From: an uncultured Pelagibacteraceae bacterium | GTDB taxonomy: Bacteria > Pseudomonadota > Alphaproteobacteria > Pelagibacterales > Pelagibacteraceae | Assembly (NCBI GenBank): GCA_902552035.1 | Contig: CACDFC010000007.1 | Coordinates: 1 to 50,818 of the forward strand | Direction: 5' to 3' | Length of the DNA: 50,818 nucleotides | In this document: positions 27,786-37,500 of the stretch, piece by piece | Layout: each line of letters begins with the position of its first letter | Numbering within the stretch: the stretch's first letter is position 1 | The notes under the pieces: generated by a model | Seen by the model: only the letters and a program-made list of their open reading frames with translations | Database searches by the model: none | Told to the model about the DNA's origin: nothing | Made by a program: the position numbers and the translations under genes

Positions 27786-28719
27786 AAATTTAAAAGTTTA
27801 TTTAGCTTCTCCCAGGGGTTTTTGTGCTGGTGTGGATAGAGCAATTGAGATAGTAAAAAAAAGTATAGATAAATACGGTGCACCAGTCTATGTAAGACAT
27901 GAGATTGTTCATAACAAAAATGTTGTAGAAAATTTAAAAAAAATAGGTGCTATTTTTGTTGAAGAATTAAATGAAATAGAAGATAAATCTCGTCCTGTAA
28001 TTTTTTCTGCACATGGTGTTCCAAAATCAGTTCCGAAAGAAGCAGATAATCTTAAAATGGAATATATTGATGCAACCTGCCCACTGGTCTCAAAAGTTCA
28101 TAGAGAAGCTGAAAATTTACATAAGAGTGGATTACATGTTCTTCTTATAGGCCACAGAAATCATCCAGAGGTAATAGGAACAATGGGTCAGATACCAAGT
28201 GATGGAATTGATTTGATTGAAAGTGTAGAAGATGCCAAAAATTATGAAAAAAAGCTGTATAAAAATATTGCCTATGTCACTCAAACAACCTTATCTGTTG
28301 ATGATACAAAAGAAATTATTAGTCAGCTAAAAATTAAATTCCCGGAAATTAAAGAACCAAAAAAAGAGGATATTTGCTATGCAACAACTAATAGACAAAT
28401 AGCAGTTAAAAAAATTGCTGGGAGATGTGACATGTTTTTTGTAATAGGAAGCAGGAACTCATCTAATTCGGTTAGATTAGTCGAGGTAGCAAAAAAATCT
28501 GGGTGTGAAGCCTCAATATTAATGCATTCAGAAAGCGAAATACCTTTTGAAAAATTAAATAATTGTAAAACAATAGGTATTTCATCTGGTGCATCTGCTC
28601 CTGAAATATTGGTTGAAGGTTTTATCAATAGTCTTAGAGAAAAATATAGAATAAATATAGAGGAAGTAGAAATAGTAAAAGAAGATATAACTTTCAAAAT
28701 TCCTGGTAAATTAAATTAA
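27775..28719 (+). CDS. ispH: 4-hydroxy-3-methylbut-2-enyl diphosphate reductase
   Basis: Iron-sulfur enzyme making IPP and DMAPP in the last MEP step. The 314 residues have the three cluster cysteines in SPRGFCAGVDRAIE (near 12-25), DATCPLVSKVHREA (near 98-111) and GSRNSSNS (near 223-230, after the CYATTNRQ cysteine block near 200-207). An AGGAG at 27762-27766 provides a ribosome-binding site. In many alphaproteobacteria ispH, thrB and rnhA follow the cytochrome oxidase operon, and the same trio is kept here. Confidence 0.96.
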   Translation: MKNKNLKVYLASPRGFCAGVDRAIEIVKKSIDKYGAPVYVRHEIVHNKNVVENLKKIGAIFVEELNEIEDKSRPVIFSAHGVPKSVPKEADNLKMEYIDATCPLVSKVHREAENLHKSGLHVLLIGHRNHPEVIGTMGQIPSDGIDLIESVEDAKNYEKKLYKNIAYVTQTTLSVDDTKEIISQLKIKFPEIKEPKKEDICYATTNRQIAVKKIAGRCDMFFVIGSRNSSNSVRLVEVAKKSGCEASILMHSESEIPFEKLNNCKTIGISSGASAPEILVEGFINSLREKYRINIEEVEIVKEDITFKIPGKLN

Positions 28720-29684
28720 TGGCTGTTTTTACAAAAATAAATTACTCTGATATTTCCAAAATTGAAAAATTGTTTAATTTAGGAAAAATAAGAAAGTTTG
28801 AAGGTATTAAACAGGGAATTGAAAATACCAATTACTTAATTTTTATAAAAAATAAAAAATATATTTTAACGATTTTTGAAAAGCGAGTTGACTCTAAAGA
28901 TTTGCCTTTCTTTATGAAATTAATGTCAAGATTATATAAATTAAAAATTAAATGTCCTCAACCAGTAAAAAATAAAAAAGGGAGCTTTATTTTTAAAGTT
29001 AAAAATAAAAAAGCATGTATTGTCTCTTTCTTAAGTGGAACAGATAAAAAAGAATTAAGTAACAGCGACTGTTTTTCGGTTGGAAAAAACATCGCAAAAC
29101 TCCATTTAGTTTCAAAGAAAATCAAACTATTTAGAAAAAATTCATTTTCTTTGAGTTCATGGCCTACTTTGCTGTCTAAATTGGACAGTCGTGCAAATAA
29201 TATATCTAAAAATCTAAAAAATGTTATGAAAAATGATTTAATAAATATCAAACAAAATTGGCCAAAAAATCTACCAAAAGGAATAATTCATTGTGATTTA
29301 TTTATAGATAATATTTTTTTTTATAAAAAAAAATTTTATGGTTTCATTGATTTCTACTTTTCTTCAAACGATTTTTATATATATGAATTAGCAATATGTA
29401 TTAATGCTTTATGTTTCAAAAAAAGAAAAAATAAATTTATTTTTGATAAAACGAAATCATCAAAATTACTTAAGGGCTATATATCAATAAGAAAATTAAA
29501 TATTAACGAAATGAAGTATTTTAATTTAATGTGTAGAGGATCAGCTTTAAGATACCTTTTAACTAGGACATTTGACTATTTAAATACCCCAAAAAATGCA
29601 GTCATTAAAATTAAAGATCCAAAAGAATATTTACAAAAATTAAATTTTCATAGAAAACTGAGATCTTTTAAGGATTATATATAG
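28719..29684 (+). CDS. thrB: Homoserine kinase, aminoglycoside-phosphotransferase fold
   Basis: Phosphorylates homoserine in threonine synthesis. The 321 residues belong to the APH-like (ThrB type 2) family, not the GHMP family: EGIKQGIENTNYLIF near 28-42, the catalytic loop IIHCDLFIDNIFF near 188-200, and GFIDFYFSSNDFYIYELA near 207-224. It overlaps ispH and rnhA by one base each. The partner enzyme ThrC is encoded at 39215, on the other side of the island. Confidence 0.92.
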   Translation: MAVFTKINYSDISKIEKLFNLGKIRKFEGIKQGIENTNYLIFIKNKKYILTIFEKRVDSKDLPFFMKLMSRLYKLKIKCPQPVKNKKGSFIFKVKNKKACIVSFLSGTDKKELSNSDCFSVGKNIAKLHLVSKKIKLFRKNSFSLSSWPTLLSKLDSRANNISKNLKNVMKNDLINIKQNWPKNLPKGIIHCDLFIDNIFFYKKKFYGFIDFYFSSNDFYIYELAICINALCFKKRKNKFIFDKTKSSKLLKGYISIRKLNINEMKYFNLMCRGSALRYLLTRTFDYLNTPKNAVIKIKDPKEYLQKLNFHRKLRSFKDYI

Positions 29685-30106
29685 TGATAAAAATTTATAC
29701 AGATGGTTCCTGTATAGGGAATCCAGGCAATGGTGGGTGGGCTGCTATAATTATTAGTGATGGAAAAAAAAAAAGAATAAATGGAAGTAAAAAAAATACT
29801 ACCAATAATCAGATGGAATTACTTGCTCCTATTAAAGCATTAAATAAAATTTCCAAAGGTAGCAAAGTTCAAATTTTTACAGATTCTAAATATGTTAAAT
29901 CAGGAATTACTGAGTGGATACATAACTGGAAAAAAAATGGATGGAAAACAGCAAATAAACAAAAGGTAAAAAATAAAAAGCTGTGGACTGAGTTAGACAC
30001 CCTCTCTAAAGAATTTGATATTAAATGGAATTGGGTAAAAGCACACTCTACTGACAAATTTAATAATGAAGTTGATTTAATAGCTAGAGAAGCAGCAAAT
30101 TATTAA
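29684..30106 (+). CDS. rnhA: Ribonuclease HI
   Basis: Degrades the RNA strand of RNA-DNA hybrids. The 140 residues contain the four catalytic acids: YTDGSCIGNPG (residue 6 region), NQMELLAPIKAL near 43-54, IFTDSKYVKSGI near 64-75, and NNEVDLIAREAA near 127-138. The start is a GTG overlapping the thrB stop by one base. It is the last core gene before the island. Confidence 0.96.
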   Translation: MIKIYTDGSCIGNPGNGGWAAIIISDGKKKRINGSKKNTTNNQMELLAPIKALNKISKGSKVQIFTDSKYVKSGITEWIHNWKKNGWKTANKQKVKNKKLWTELDTLSKEFDIKWNWVKAHSTDKFNNEVDLIAREAANY

Positions 30107-30219
30107 AGAATCAAATTTTGCATACCAGAAACTTAATATTAGCGTTGGTGGATGGATATAAAAAAATTTAGAGTTATATTCTCTCTTAGTTAGTTTTAAA
30201 AAAATCTTAAAGCTTACGG

Positions 30220-30251
30220 GGTTCGGGGCACCTGGCAACAGAACGCCCCTT
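30220..30251. repeat. Left boundary repeat with pseudoknot potential (attL-like)
   Basis: Contains ACAGAACGCCCCTT (30238-30251), identical to 39201-39214. GTTC (30221-30224) can pair with GAAC (30241-30244), and GGGGC (30225-30229) with GCCCC (30245-30249), forming an H-type pseudoknot. The right copy can form the same two stems with a shorter loop. Confidence 0.65.
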
Positions 30252-30293
30252 ATTAAAGGATTCCCTTATCCATACTCAATTTCCAAAAATAAA

Positions 30294-30326
30294 GTTCAAT
30301 GAAGGTTCAATGAAGATTCAATGAAG
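30294..30326. repeat. Three tandem 11-bp repeats, left arm-type sites
   Basis: GTTCAATGAAG occurs at 30294-30304 and 30305-30315, and ATTCAATGAAG at 30316-30326. The core TTCAATGAA is a near-palindrome. An 11-bp period puts the copies on one face of the helix. Related copies lie inside the right end at 39086-39153. Confidence 0.75.
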
Positions 30327-30348
30327 TTTGAAAACAGTGAAATAACTT

Positions 30349-30522
30349 TTACTTCTTATTTTTTATTTTAAAACCTTGAGACTCAAGTACTTTGATCAAA
30401 TTTTTTAACTTTTGCTCTCGAGATGTGTTTGAATCCCCTATTTTTTCAAAAAAAATTGGTTTTAAACCTCTATCTTTTTTTGATTTAAAATAGTTTTTTA
30501 GTGATTGTATTTTTAGTTTCAT
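30349..30522 (-). CDS. Small basic protein, unknown function
   Basis: A 57-residue minus-strand frame with a good ribosome-binding site (AAAGGAGA just upstream of the ATG at 30522). The product is lysine-rich and probably helical, beginning MKLKIQSLKNYFKSKKDRG and ending in KIKNKK. It has no membrane segment and no family I recognise. It lies between the left arm-type repeats and the first plus-strand island gene, where an excisionase or regulator could be expected, but the sequence does not prove that. Small phage or island DNA-binding proteins are the alternative I would test. Confidence 0.45.
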   Translation of the reverse strand: MKLKIQSLKNYFKSKKDRGLKPIFFEKIGDSNTSREQKLKNLIKVLESQGFKIKNKK

Positions 30523-30677
30523 TTTTCTCCTTTAGCGTTTTGTTTATAGTCCTAGCAAGTAAAGTTTTTTAAATCAGGACTAATTTAATTCTAACAAATC
30601 TACAAATTTTTGCCACTATTATTCAATAATATAAAAATTGTTAAAGTTAATTTTCAAAACTTTAATAACTCCAAAAT

Positions 30678-31010
30678 ATGCAACAACAAGAACTATTTGA
30701 TTTCAGAAGAGATGTTCTCTTTGAAAAAGATAATCAAATCGCTCGTTTTTATGATGTCCTTAGTGAAACTAAAGACGGAATAAGTTATGCTGAACATATA
30801 GACCCCAAAAAAAAATTTTCTATATGTGGTATGGATTATGAAGAGTATGTTGATGTTAAAAAGAAATACTTAAAGGGTTTGACTTATGATCAAATACTCA
30901 ACTACTTAATGAAATTTAAGAAGGAAGAGAGATTAGAAAAATATAAAATTTTACTTAAATTTAGAAATATACCTTTTGATGCTGATTTATTCACTTGGAA
31001 CAGCGATTAA
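30678..31010 (+). CDS. Hypothetical island protein
   Basis: A 110-residue protein with no family I recognise. The N-terminal half is acidic and polar; the C-terminal half is helical and lysine-rich (KKKYLKGLTYDQILNYLMKF near 62-81). A GLTYDQI turn between helices could be a helix-turn-helix-like element, but this is weak. No signal or membrane segment is present. The A+T-rich upstream region contains an AGTCCT/AGGACT inverted repeat (30548-30553 and 30576-30581). It lies 117 bases upstream of the nuclease gene in the same direction, so a role as its regulator or partner is plausible but unproven. Confidence 0.65.
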   Translation: MQQQELFDFRRDVLFEKDNQIARFYDVLSETKDGISYAEHIDPKKKFSICGMDYEEYVDVKKKYLKGLTYDQILNYLMKFKKEERLEKYKILLKFRNIPFDADLFTWNSD

Positions 31011-31024
31011 TTAAATTTTGACCG

Positions 31025-31093
31025 TTATACTCGCATTTGCGCGTATAACATTCGCAAATAATTAGTTTACTTTTTAACTGTATTTGCGAGTAT
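31025..31093. promoter_or_regulatory. Cluster of inverted repeats before the nuclease gene
   Basis: The 117-bp gap holds overlapping palindromes: TTATAC/GTATAA with CGC/GCG inside (31025-31048), ATTTGCG (31035-31041) against CGCAAAT (31053-31059), and ATACTCGCA (31027-31035) against TGCGAGTAT (31085-31093). The pairings are mutually exclusive. This could be an operator array or a switching leader RNA for the downstream nuclease gene. Confidence 0.5.
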
Positions 31094-31127
31094 TTTAGTC
31101 TTCTGCTAAGATTTTGGTAAATTTGTT

Positions 31128-32126
31128 ATGAAGTTTACCGAAATAGATAAAAAAAATTTTTTTTTACAAATAGAAAAACTAAAATCTGTACAAGCAGAAT
31201 TTTTAAAAAAATACAATGTTGATGATATTTTAAGTAATAGTAAAATATTTGAAATTTTAATTGCTAATGAATTATCACATATACTTATTCCAGGTCACTC
31301 AGGTTCGAGGGATGCTAGAGATAATGAAAATAATGTTTATGAATATAAACATTTTAAAGAAACAAGTTCTAACCATTCTTGGACTTTTAATGATTTTAGT
31401 GACACTACAATAAATAAACTAATTGATACTAAATCAATAATATTTGCTCATATTGATGATACTCAAAGTATCTCAAATAAGTTTATATTAGATTGGTATT
31501 ATGAAGTCAGTGGAAAAACAATGTCAATTTATTTAACTGAAAAAGTTAAAAGCATAAAGAATACAAGAAAAATGATAAATGTAAGTCCAAACCAAATTGA
31601 AAAAAATTTGAGTATTTTTAAAACTAATTTAAAAAATGAAAATACAAATGGATCGTACTATAAAGATTTAGAAAAAATATATAATATAATTAAAGAATTA
31701 GAAAAAATTTCTAATGTGAAAAATATTTTAACTTCAAATAAAATATGGGAAGTTATTACTTCAGTACATTTAAATCATAATGTAAATTCCGAGCAAGGTG
31801 GCAGAAAAGGATCTCATGATGCCTATGACAAATTAGGGAACCAATATGAATATAAAATATCAAAAACAAAAAGTTGGAATTTTCAAGATATAAGCGAAAA
31901 TGTTCTTAATAAATATCAAAATATTAAATTTTTTATTTTAGCAGTCAAAGATCCATTTAATATTTCTGTAAAAAAGATATTTTTAGTTAACAAGGGTCTT
32001 ATTGAAAGAATAAGAGAAAAACTTAATAAAAAAATAAGTAAAAAAGGTTTATTAAGAAGATTACAGGTAAGTGCATCTTATAGTGATATTAAAAAGTTTA
32101 TAGTTAAAGAAATAGAAATTAATTAA
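31128..32126 (+). CDS. Restriction-endonuclease-like protein with two tandem PD-(D/E)XK-like halves
   Basis: A 332-residue protein in which residues about 36-135 and 203-292 are clearly related. Each half has an early glutamate (KIFEI at 39-43, KIWEV at 205-209), then a DAxD element (62-65 and 231-234) followed by YEYK (71-74 and 240-243), then an SW-x-F segment. The D...ExK spacing fits a PD-(D/E)XK nuclease core in each half, offset by 169 residues. With two DNA methyltransferase genes next to it, convergent and 2 bases away, the likely role is a type II-like restriction enzyme in which one chain supplies both active sites. I do not recognise a named enzyme or its target. Confidence 0.7.
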   Translation: MKFTEIDKKNFFLQIEKLKSVQAEFLKKYNVDDILSNSKIFEILIANELSHILIPGHSGSRDARDNENNVYEYKHFKETSSNHSWTFNDFSDTTINKLIDTKSIIFAHIDDTQSISNKFILDWYYEVSGKTMSIYLTEKVKSIKNTRKMINVSPNQIEKNLSIFKTNLKNENTNGSYYKDLEKIYNIIKELEKISNVKNILTSNKIWEVITSVHLNHNVNSEQGGRKGSHDAYDKLGNQYEYKISKTKSWNFQDISENVLNKYQNIKFFILAVKDPFNISVKKIFLVNKGLIERIREKLNKKISKKGLLRRLQVSASYSDIKKFIVKEIEIN

Positions 32127-32128
32127 AT

Positions 32129-32908
32129 TTATCTCAATCTCTTTTTTGATAATTTAAAATATTCTTTATTTTTTTCTACTGCATAAAAAAATCTGCCATT
32201 TTTTTTTGCAGATACTGCTGTAGTTCCAGATCCACAAAAAGGGTCTAGAATTATATCTTTTTTTTTTGTGCAACCTATTATTAATCTATCTAATAATTCT
32301 AACGGTTTTTGAGAAGGGTGTTTTCCATATCTTTTTTCTTTTACTGAAGTCATTGGAATGTCCCACATATTTCTCATTTGTTTTTTATTTTCTGTTAACA
32401 TTTTCATTTCTTTATAATTAAATACCCAATTCTTTGCTTTTTTTTTGTTATTGTTTACAAACCAAATCATCTGTTCAGTACTTTCGCATAACATTCTTTG
32501 TGTAATATTTGGAAAAGCATTTCTTTTATACCAAATTATTGAATTAATTATTCTAAGTTTAAGACTATCAATAATGAAACCTAATTTGTAAATATTATGA
32601 TAAGTTCCAAATATAATTATATTTCCATTATCTTTTGTAACTCTGCAAACCTCTTTAATAAAATCTTTGCAAAACTCAAAATATTCATCATCATTAAAAA
32701 CATCCCATTCTTCATTAATTTTAAAAAATTTTTTATTTTTTTTCCAAGTTTCATTTGATTTATACCATCCAATTTCTTTTTTATTTTCATAATTTGAAAT
32801 ATTATATGGTGGATCAGTTATACAATGATCAAAAATGTTGTCTGGCAATTTTTTTAAATGAGATAAACAATCTTCATTAATTAAAACATTTTTAATTTTT
32901 TTTTTCAT
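32129..32908 (-). CDS. DNA adenine/cytosine-N4 methyltransferase, beta-class
   Basis: A 259-residue amino-methyltransferase with the catalytic TDPPYNIS at residues 31-38 before the SAM motif DPFCGSGTTA at about 222-231, the beta-class order also used by CcrM and HinfI-type enzymes. HPSQKPLELLDR lies near 197-208. Unlike CcrM it has no RAMA tail and ends at KKRLR. It is the last gene of the minus-strand island operon, 5 bases after the second methyltransferase and tail to tail with the nuclease gene. It probably protects one strand or half of the restriction target; the target sequence cannot be read off. Confidence 0.88.
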   Translation of the reverse strand: MKKKIKNVLINEDCLSHLKKLPDNIFDHCITDPPYNISNYENKKEIGWYKSNETWKKNKKFFKINEEWDVFNDDEYFEFCKDFIKEVCRVTKDNGNIIIFGTYHNIYKLGFIIDSLKLRIINSIIWYKRNAFPNITQRMLCESTEQMIWFVNNNKKKAKNWVFNYKEMKMLTENKKQMRNMWDIPMTSVKEKRYGKHPSQKPLELLDRLIIGCTKKKDIILDPFCGSGTTAVSAKKNGRFFYAVEKNKEYFKLSKKRLR

Positions 32909-32913
32909 ATTGA

Positions 32914-34536
32914 CTACCTGAAATTAGGGAATTCCTCTTTAAGGATTTCAACTATAATTTTAGAATTATTAATCTTATATAGTAAATTCTTTTCAAAAAG
33001 TACTTTTATTAGACCATTATCATACAATTCCCCTAATGAAGGTTTCTTGTTTGATTCTAGATAATTTTGAACAAAATTTTTAACTTCTGTTTTTATTTCT
33101 TCCTTATCAACTTTAATTTTTTTATCTAATAAACTAATATTTACCTTTTTATTATTGTTATCATTTTTGCTAAAAAAAAATAAACAATCCCCTGTAACTG
33201 TTGTGTCTGGTGTAGTATTTTGTTTATAGGTATATTTGCTTTTGCCTACATGAAGTGATCTGATAAAATTAAATCCAGCATTTTTCATTATACATAAGAA
33301 GTAATGAATATTTACAGGTTTGCTATCTTTAAAAAATACAATTGCTAAAGCATTTGATTTAAGTTTTTTATTAATTAGATTAAATGCATCTGTTAAACTA
33401 TCTAAATAGTCTTTTAAATTTTTTTTATTAACTAATCTATTTGAAACTACTATTTCATCTTTAAAATTAGTTTTAAAATTACAAAAGTATTCCCAAACTT
33501 TTAAATATTCTGAGTATGCTACTTGATCGTAGTAAGGAGGATCTGTTATCAAAATATCTACACTTTGATCGGGTATATCTTTGTTTGTTATCTTTTGTAT
33601 GGGTTTATTTAAAATATATATATTTTTTCCTGATTTTGATAATTCACTAAAATTTTTTGTTTTGATTAAATTTAAATTATTTTTGTCTTTATTTTTTATT
33701 AATTCTTCAATTTTTCTGTAAATTAAATTTAGTATATTTCTCTCAACAATATTTTTTTTTGGTACCCAATAAGGAAATTGGGATTGTGATTTAGCGTCTG
33801 TCAATCTGCATAAGTGTAAGATTGATGCTAGTATTGTCATCATAACTCTATTTTTTTTAAATTTTTTACCAAACTCAGATAAAACAAAAAAATTTATTGG
33901 ATTAAATATCGTAGATAATTTCATATTTTTTTTAACTGCAATTCTAGAGTTATGAATTAATTTTAAGTCAATATTTTTAATTTTATTTTTGCAATAATTA
34001 AAATTTTCAAAATATATTTCATTATTTTTTAAAAATTTTTTTTGATTATTTCTTTTTAATAAAAAAGATTTAATTCCATTTTCTAAATGAAATTCTTTGA
34101 TATTAATTTCATTATCTTTTACACAATCAAATATTATTTTTTTTAATTGAATTTTTTCATCATAAATTGGACTATAATATTCATAAAATTTTTTAAAATC
34201 TCTATAAAAACTTATAAAATCTTTTTTAATATTTTGAAGTTCATCTTTGGAAAAATTTTTTATATTAAAATCAATAAAAGATAATGGCATTTCATTTATT
34301 TCTGTACCAATAAATTTTAAATCTGTTTTATTTGCATCAATGCTAAATAAAATTGGGGCAGAACCTAGAAATGGGTCAAAAATTGTTTGGTTTGGTTCAA
34401 CAAAATGATCAAGGATACTCGATAATACTATTGGATTTTTTTTTGACCAATAAAAAGATACAATGTCTTTTTTTAAAATACTTTGATTATCTATTTTAAA
34501 ATTTTTAATCTTTTTGTTTAAAATTGCATATTTCAT
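32914..34536 (-). CDS. Second DNA methyltransferase, motif I first, DPPY central
   Basis: A 540-residue amino-methyltransferase with the SAM motif FDPFLGSAP near residues 53-61 and the catalytic TDPPYYDQVAYSEY near 331-344. This order and the DPPYYDQVAYSEY block recall the DUF1156/COG1743 group, although that group is usually longer. A CRLTDAKSQSQFPYW block (about 243-257) and a TPDTTVTGDC block (about 455) are probably structural or target-linked. The long middle region (about 95-300) likely recognises DNA. It lies 31 bases after the helicase gene and 5 before the first methyltransferase, so all three are probably cotranscribed. Confidence 0.85.
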   Translation of the reverse strand: MKYAILNKKIKNFKIDNQSILKKDIVSFYWSKKNPIVLSSILDHFVEPNQTIFDPFLGSAPILFSIDANKTDLKFIGTEINEMPLSFIDFNIKNFSKDELQNIKKDFISFYRDFKKFYEYYSPIYDEKIQLKKIIFDCVKDNEINIKEFHLENGIKSFLLKRNNQKKFLKNNEIYFENFNYCKNKIKNIDLKLIHNSRIAVKKNMKLSTIFNPINFFVLSEFGKKFKKNRVMMTILASILHLCRLTDAKSQSQFPYWVPKKNIVERNILNLIYRKIEELIKNKDKNNLNLIKTKNFSELSKSGKNIYILNKPIQKITNKDIPDQSVDILITDPPYYDQVAYSEYLKVWEYFCNFKTNFKDEIVVSNRLVNKKNLKDYLDSLTDAFNLINKKLKSNALAIVFFKDSKPVNIHYFLCIMKNAGFNFIRSLHVGKSKYTYKQNTTPDTTVTGDCLFFFSKNDNNNKKVNISLLDKKIKVDKEEIKTEVKNFVQNYLESNKKPSLGELYDNGLIKVLFEKNLLYKINNSKIIVEILKEEFPNFR

Positions 34537-34567
34537 ATCTATTTAAAATAAAATACATGATTAGCAA

Positions 34568-37500
34568 TTAATTACACTTTAAATTAATAAATTTAAAAAA
34601 GTTATTCATTAATTTAATATGATCTAAATTTTTAGGTGAACTGTCTAATAATTGCGGATTAAAAAGTATTATTGAAGCAACCTGTGCTCTAGAAATTGCA
34701 ACATTTAATCTATTTCTGCTAAAAAAGAATTCTTTATTTCTGGGTAAGGAATCATTGTCAGAAGAAGTCATTGAAATGATAGTTATTGGTGCTTCTTGAC
34801 CTTGAAATTTATCAATAGTACCCACTCTAGGGTTTTTAATCTTTGATTCTTCTAATTTAGAAATTAAAAGATTAACCTGCGTATTATAAGGACTAATAAT
34901 CAGAAAATCATCAACATTTAATTTTCTTTTTTTACCATTGTCATCAAATTCACTTCCTATTAGTTGTTGCATTAAATCTTTTACAACTTCAAACTCTTCA
35001 ATACTTGTTTGAACATTATTTTTATGATCCATTTGGATATAGTGAATTCCATGTTTTTTAATTAAAGATTTTTTTTCAAATTTGATTATTCTCTTATCTG
35101 TTCTTTCATCACAGATTAATCTATCTTCATAAAAATTTGATGAAATAAATTCATTTATCTTTGAATTTAATCTATAAGTTTTATTTAAAAATATTCCTCT
35201 ATCTTCTGGAATTGTATCTTTCCCCTCTAAAAGATAATCTAAAATTGATTGACCAGATTCATTAGGATGTGTTCCTCTTATTGGTTGTCCTAATTGATTT
35301 TGATCTCCTATCAAAACTATATTTTTTGCTATATTACCTGTGCTTATTAAATCTGCCAAACTTACCTGACCTGCTTCATCTATAAAAAGATAATCAATTT
35401 TTTCATCATAAAATGAACTTGCTAAATGATATTTAGTTCCTGCAAATATTTGACCTACATTATCTTCTTTCAAAGCATCCATGAAAACAGGGTCTTTTTC
35501 GTATGTTTTAATAAATTCTCCCTTAAAAATAGTATCCTCATCTTCTAAGTTTCCTCTTTTATAACCTACAAAGTTAAATTGTTTTTCTTTTGCCATATCT
35601 TCAATTCTTTGAAGCAAGTTATGAATTACTTTGTGAGATAAACCTGTAATTGCAATCTTTTTATTTTGTTTTAACAATTCTATGATTGCATTAGATGCTT
35701 GGAAAGTTTTGCCAGTTCCTGGTGGTCCTTGAATGTAAATAAAACTATCTTCTAAATTAGAAATAATTTTTGGAATTTCTTTACTAAAATTATCTGATTT
35801 AACAATTTTTTCCCCATTTTTAATTCCTTTAATATTTGGATGTTTCTTTTCTAGAAAGTCATTTAATGCTTTATATTTTTTCTCATTATTAATTAATGTG
35901 TCTATGAATTTATAAGTATTAGAAATGAGTTTGGTATTCGGTCTAGGTTTATCAGGACCTATTGATAATATTTGTGGTAAAATACCTTGAGATTTTCCTC
36001 TCTTCAATAAAAGTTCTTTCTTTTTGTAATCAATGTCTATTATTGTTCCTGCATAATCATTTTGTTCAATATCTTGATTGTTTGCGATAACGGTTTTCTT
36101 ACTTTTTCTTAACTTAAAATCTTGGTCTTCAAATTTATATGAATATAGTAATGATCTCTTATCAGTAGTAGGTTCACCATTTGACTTCATGTTTCCTATA
36201 CATTCAGGATCATCAATTAATTCTTCATCAGATTTTGATCGTCTATCAAAAAACTCTCTCCATGCAGGTTTATCTTCACGATTATAAAAACCAATGATGT
36301 CTGACATCAATTGTTTAATTTGTTTGTTTTGAATTTTAGATTTTTCAACTTTTTCTTGGTAAGTAATCATATCTACCTCCCAATCTCTTAACTCCATTTC
36401 ATTATCTTTTTTTTGTGAAACAAACCAAGATGATTCTGAAGGTTTGATGTCTAACAACCATCTATGAAGTTGGTAAGTAGAATCACAATCTTGTTTATTA
36501 TAACTTTCTATCTCATCTAAAAAGTTTTGATCCTGAGTTTCTAACCATTCTATATAGTATTCTTGGGATGCATCTCCTCTTTGAACATCACCTTCTCTTT
36601 TAAATTCATAAAATTTTTCAATATTTTTAAGTGAATAACTATTTTCTGATATGAAAAGTCCTTGTCTATTTACTTCTAATAAATTTACAAATTTGTTTAA
36701 GTTTAAATAGTGATCATACTCAATACCTTTTACTTTATGAAATGAAGTTAGTTTTAATAATGCAGTAATTTCATATGAACCATAATGATAAATTTTTGAG
36801 TTTGGATACTTTTTAAAATGAGATTTAGTAAAATCAAAAAATTTAATTAAGTTTTTCTTTTCATCTTCTTTGTTATGAGACCATAATGCTTTAAATTTCT
36901 CCTTACCATTTTCAATATAATAAATTCCAAGTAAGTATTCTAAACCACCAGAATAGATATGATCTTCAACGCTTTCTATATCAAAATATAAATCACATTC
37001 TGATGGTTCAGGTAATAAGTTAAAACCCTTAATACCATTTAAATTATTTGGATTTGGTTGGTGAATTGGAACATTTGTTTTTTCATATTCCTTTTGAAGT
37101 TTTGCTTGTGTGATTAATCTTTGTGAAATTTCTTTTCTAAAACCTTTAAGAATTTTATCAGGATTTTGTTTTGAGAGTTTATTTGCTGTATCAATTTTAA
37201 GTTCTAGCAGTTTTTTTAAATGTACCTTAGTTAATCCACCAACTTGATTTAAATTATCTTCTTTAATCCAAATTTTTTCACACTCTTCTTGCCATTCACA
37301 AGTACTACAAAAACTACATCTTTCAGGTTTTTGTTTATCTACTCCATTACCAACAAATTTCTCATAATTTTCCCTATGAATTTTAAAAAACTCATTAACT
37401 TGATTAACCTGAACATTTTCCCTAACCATATCTTTTAAAACAATAGTAAATCTTTTTGGAAGAACGCCCTGAGTGTTCTCCAACATATAAGTGTACATAC

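Larger units (their letters stand above)
30107..30348. other. Island left flank, non-coding
   Basis: A 242-bp stretch between rnhA and the small minus-strand ORF. I see no gene in it. It contains the left copy of the boundary repeat/pseudoknot (30220-30251) and three tandem 11-bp repeats (30294-30326). The first 110 bases after rnhA show no clear rho-independent terminator. Confidence 0.6.

Noticed and set aside
29684-29686. GTG start of rnhA as a possible misannotation
   Set aside because: The catalytic YTDGSC block begins at residue 5, so there is no room for a later start; GTG is kept.
30212-30255. Possible RNase P RNA, tmRNA or tRNA fragment at the left boundary
   Set aside because: ACAGAA followed by a C-rich stretch recalls the end of RNase P RNA, but the other conserved blocks are missing and the same short sequence recurs at 39187-39214 without them. 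No cloverleaf can be drawn.
30294-30326. Possible CRISPR array
   Set aside because: The 11-bp units are directly adjacent with no spacers and no cas genes lie nearby.
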